From: Bacillota bacterium
Lineage (GTDB): Bacteria > Bacillota > Clostridia > Oscillospirales > Ruminococcaceae
Assembly (NCBI GenBank): GCA_023395695.1
Contig: JAEWYJ010000180.1
Span: 1 to 7,016, forward strand
Direction of reading: 5' to 3'
DNA length: 7,016 bases
Shown here in pieces: positions 5,490 to 7,016 of the stretch. Position 1 is the first letter of the stretch. Every line of letters begins with the position of its first letter. The position numbers and the translations under genes are program-made. The notes beneath the pieces are model-generated. The model was not told the origin of the DNA. It saw only the letters and a program-made list of their open reading frames with translations, and searched no databases.

Positions 5490-6140
5490 TTGACGCAATA
5501 TAACACTATTTTAGCAGAGGCCGAGGATGTGTTTGCAGAAAAGCGCTCCCGCTTCATCTGCGCCATTGCGCCGGTGGAGACCCCCGAGCAGGCGCTTGCT
5601 TTTATCGCACGCCGAAAAGAGCAGCATTACGACGCGCGCCACACCGTTTACGCTTACATATTGCGCCAGGGCAATGCCCAGCGCTATTCCGACGACGGCG
5701 AGCCGCAGGGCACGGGCGGCCAGCCGGTTTTAGAGGTTATCCGTCGGCTGGGCCTTACCGATGTGTGTGTGGCGGTCACGCGCTATTTCGGCGGTATTCT
5801 GCTTGGGGCGGGCGGGCTGACCCGGGCTTATTCCCACGGCGCCGCACTGGCTGCAGCGGCAGCTCAGCAGGTGACAATGTGCCAATGCGCCGACTGTCGC
5901 CTTGAAATGGACTACAGCCAGTACGGCATAGTGGGCCGGCTGTTGCCGGAACATGGCGCACAGCTGCGCGACAGCGACTTTGGGGAGCGGGTATCGTTGA
6001 CCGTCCGGCTGAAGCTGGAGGCGGTTGCATCCTTTGAAAAAGCGCTGACCGAGTCGACAAGCGCGACCGTTTCGCTGGAGATTCTGAATGAGGTTTTTTC
6101 GGCCATGGCGCTTGGAGGGAACGCTCCGGCAAGCGATTAG
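5490..6140 (+). CDS. yigZ: YigZ/IMPACT (UPF0029) family protein
   Basis: This 216-residue cytoplasmic protein has the usual length for bacterial YigZ. It has an N-terminal UPF0029/IMPACT domain (about 18-123) with the family signatures YSDDGEPQGTGG (66-77) and VTRYFGGILLGAGGL (96-110), and a C-terminal DUF1949-like ferredoxin-fold domain (about 140-195). Eukaryotic IMPACT regulates the kinase GCN2; the bacterial role is not settled, with structural studies pointing to nucleic-acid or translation-factor binding. Translation starts at TTG. The gene stands alone behind an attenuator-like leader and is followed by a 214-base spacer before the dGTPase-like gene. Family assignment is secure; function is not. 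Confidence 0.95.
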   Translation: MTQYNTILAEAEDVFAEKRSRFICAIAPVETPEQALAFIARRKEQHYDARHTVYAYILRQGNAQRYSDDGEPQGTGGQPVLEVIRRLGLTDVCVAVTRYFGGILLGAGGLTRAYSHGAALAAAAAQQVTMCQCADCRLEMDYSQYGIVGRLLPEHGAQLRDSDFGERVSLTVRLKLEAVASFEKALTESTSATVSLEILNEVFSAMALGGNAPASD

Positions 6141-6202
6141 GCCGTCCGGGCAATTTTTTATTTGCTGCCGTCACCGGGCGGTATTGCCGCTGCTTTGCCC
6201 GG
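6141..6202 (+). terminator. Possible terminator and inverted repeat after yigZ
   Basis: Directly after the stop codon a short GC stem, GCC (6141-6143) with GGC (6149-6151), precedes a run of six T (6154-6159), a weak intrinsic terminator. A larger alternative pairs CCGGGCAA (6146-6153) with TTGCCCGG (6195-6202) around an inner GCGG-TATTG-CCGC hairpin. The two exclude each other. Either could end yigZ transcription. Confidence 0.35.
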
Positions 6203-6313
6203 CTCTTTAATGGGTTACCGGCACCAAAGGGCGCAAAATTTGTCGAAACGGCATAAAAACACAAATTTGCAAGAAATCTTCGTCAACAGGCAGGAATTAT
6301 TTTGTTTTGCCGG

Positions 6314-6319
6314 TATAAT
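6314..6319 (+). promoter_or_regulatory. -10 box of a possible promoter for the dGTPase-like gene
   Basis: A perfect TATAAT lies 36 bases before the start codon. No good -35 hexamer is found at 15-19 bases spacing and there is no TGn extension, so the promoter may depend on an activator or be weak. Confidence 0.45.
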
Positions 6320-6354
6320 ATTAGTATGACGCCTAAAAACGCGCAGGAGGGTAA

Positions 6355-7016
6355 ATGACCATTCGAGAAAACACCGAAGCAATTGAAAAAGAAATTCTCT
6401 CGCCGCGCGCCAAGCTGTCGGCGGAGGCGGTGCGCGAACAGCCAATGGAGCCGTGTGCGATACGCACTGCTTTTGGGCGCGACCGCGACCGTATTCTGCA
6501 CAGCAAGGCGGTCCGGCGCTTAAAGCATAAGACACAGGTGTTCCTCTCTCCCGAGGGGGATCACTACCGCACCCGATTAACGCATACGCTGGAGGTTTCG
6601 CAGATTGCGCGCACCGTCGCGCGCGCATTGCGCTTAAACGAGGACCTCACCGAGGCGATTGCGTTGGGGCACGATTTGGGACATACACCCTACGGCCACG
6701 CGGGGGAGTACGCGCTCAACGAATGCTGCCCGCACGGTTTTCGCCATGCGGAGCAGAGCGTGCGGGTGGTGCGCTTTCTGGAACACGACGGCAAGGGCCT
6801 GAACCTGACAACCGATGTTGTGGACGGCATCGCCAGCCACACCGGCGGGCAGGACGCTAAAACGCTTGAGGGCCGGGTTGTGCGCTACGCCGATAAAATC
6901 GCCTATATGAACCACGATTTTGAAGATGCCGCACGCGCGGGCATCATCGGCGAAAACGATATCCCGTGGCAGGTCAAATATGCGGTGGGGCGCAGCAAGT
7001 CCGAGCGCATCAACAG
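6355..7016 (+). CDS. dgt: dGTPase-like HD-domain deoxynucleoside triphosphohydrolase, partial
   Basis: The first 220 codons are present with no stop before the window edge; family members are usually about 330-450 residues. The product is a cytoplasmic metal-dependent hydrolase expected to split dNTPs, classically dGTP, into nucleoside and triphosphate. The HD metal ligands are in place: H77 in THTLEV, H106 and D107 in [11 protein letters not shown] (105-115) and D180 in [15 protein letters not shown]. The conserved [15 protein letters not shown] segment (49-63) precedes them. The start ATG has AGGAGG (6345-6350) with a rather short gap of 4 bases. In many Clostridia this gene stands directly before dnaG and the main sigma factor gene, so those may follow beyond the window (inference). 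Substrate preference cannot be read from this part. Confidence 0.93.
   Translation, partial: MTIRENTEAIEKEILSPRAKLSAEAVREQPMEPCAIRTAFGRDRDRILHSKAVRRLKHKTQVFLSPEGDHYRTRLTHTLEVSQIARTVARALRLNEDLTEAIALGHDLGHTPYGHAGEYALNECCPHGFRHAEQSVRVVRFLEHDGKGLNLTTDVVDGIASHTGGQDAKTLEGRVVRYADKIAYMNHDFEDAARAGIIGENDIPWQVKYAVGRSKSERIN

Noticed and set aside
5776..6264. Minus-strand 162-codon frame
   Set aside because: Antisense to yigZ, low-complexity Pro/Arg/Ser composition typical of a shadow.
1..7016. CRISPR, mobile element, defence or biosynthetic cluster
   Set aside because: No regular repeat-spacer pattern, transposase, integrase, terminal repeats or unfamiliar gene cassette. The confidently identified genes are core functions with similar composition; only the left-edge membrane protein remains unassigned.

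Overview
The window looks like chromosomal housekeeping DNA from a moderately GC-rich member of the Clostridia (Bacillota). An Oscillospirales/Ruminococcaceae-like genome is my best guess. The reasons are strong AGGAGG-type ribosome sites in front of every gene, GTG and TTG starts, AT-rich intergenic stretches with good sigma-A type promoters, a zinc-type L31 protein, a Bacillota-style PgcA-like phosphohexomutase, and the overall look of the proteins. The taxonomic call is an inference.

Left part, minus strand (1-1815): a YifB/ComM-type AAA+ ATPase (286-1815), followed downstream by the start of a small membrane protein that runs off the window at base 1. A 292-base divergent region (1816-2107) holds back-to-back promoters, one for yifB and one for the rightward operon. 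The rightward transcript has a leader of about 155 bases with several possible hairpins.

Middle part, plus strand (2108-4857): an L-lactate/2-hydroxyacid dehydrogenase family enzyme with an enlarged substrate loop, then a phosphoglucomutase/phosphomannomutase. They lie 50 bases apart with a hairpin between them and are probably co-transcribed. Both belong to central sugar metabolism: one interconverts hexose phosphates, the other probably reoxidises NADH on a 2-keto acid.

Right part, plus strand (4858-7016): rpmE with its own promoter and a perfect 14-bp-stem terminator; a gene-poor stretch (5210-5489) with a direct repeat, a palindrome and an attenuator-like chain of hairpins; a YigZ/IMPACT-family gene starting with TTG; and the first 220 codons of a dGTPase-like HD phosphohydrolase that runs off the right end.

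I see no CRISPR array, transposase, phage gene, toxin-antitoxin pair, tRNA or rRNA, and no obvious new multi-gene system. The most interesting leads are non-coding (the ldh-like leader and the yigZ leader), plus the atypical specificity loop of the dehydrogenase.
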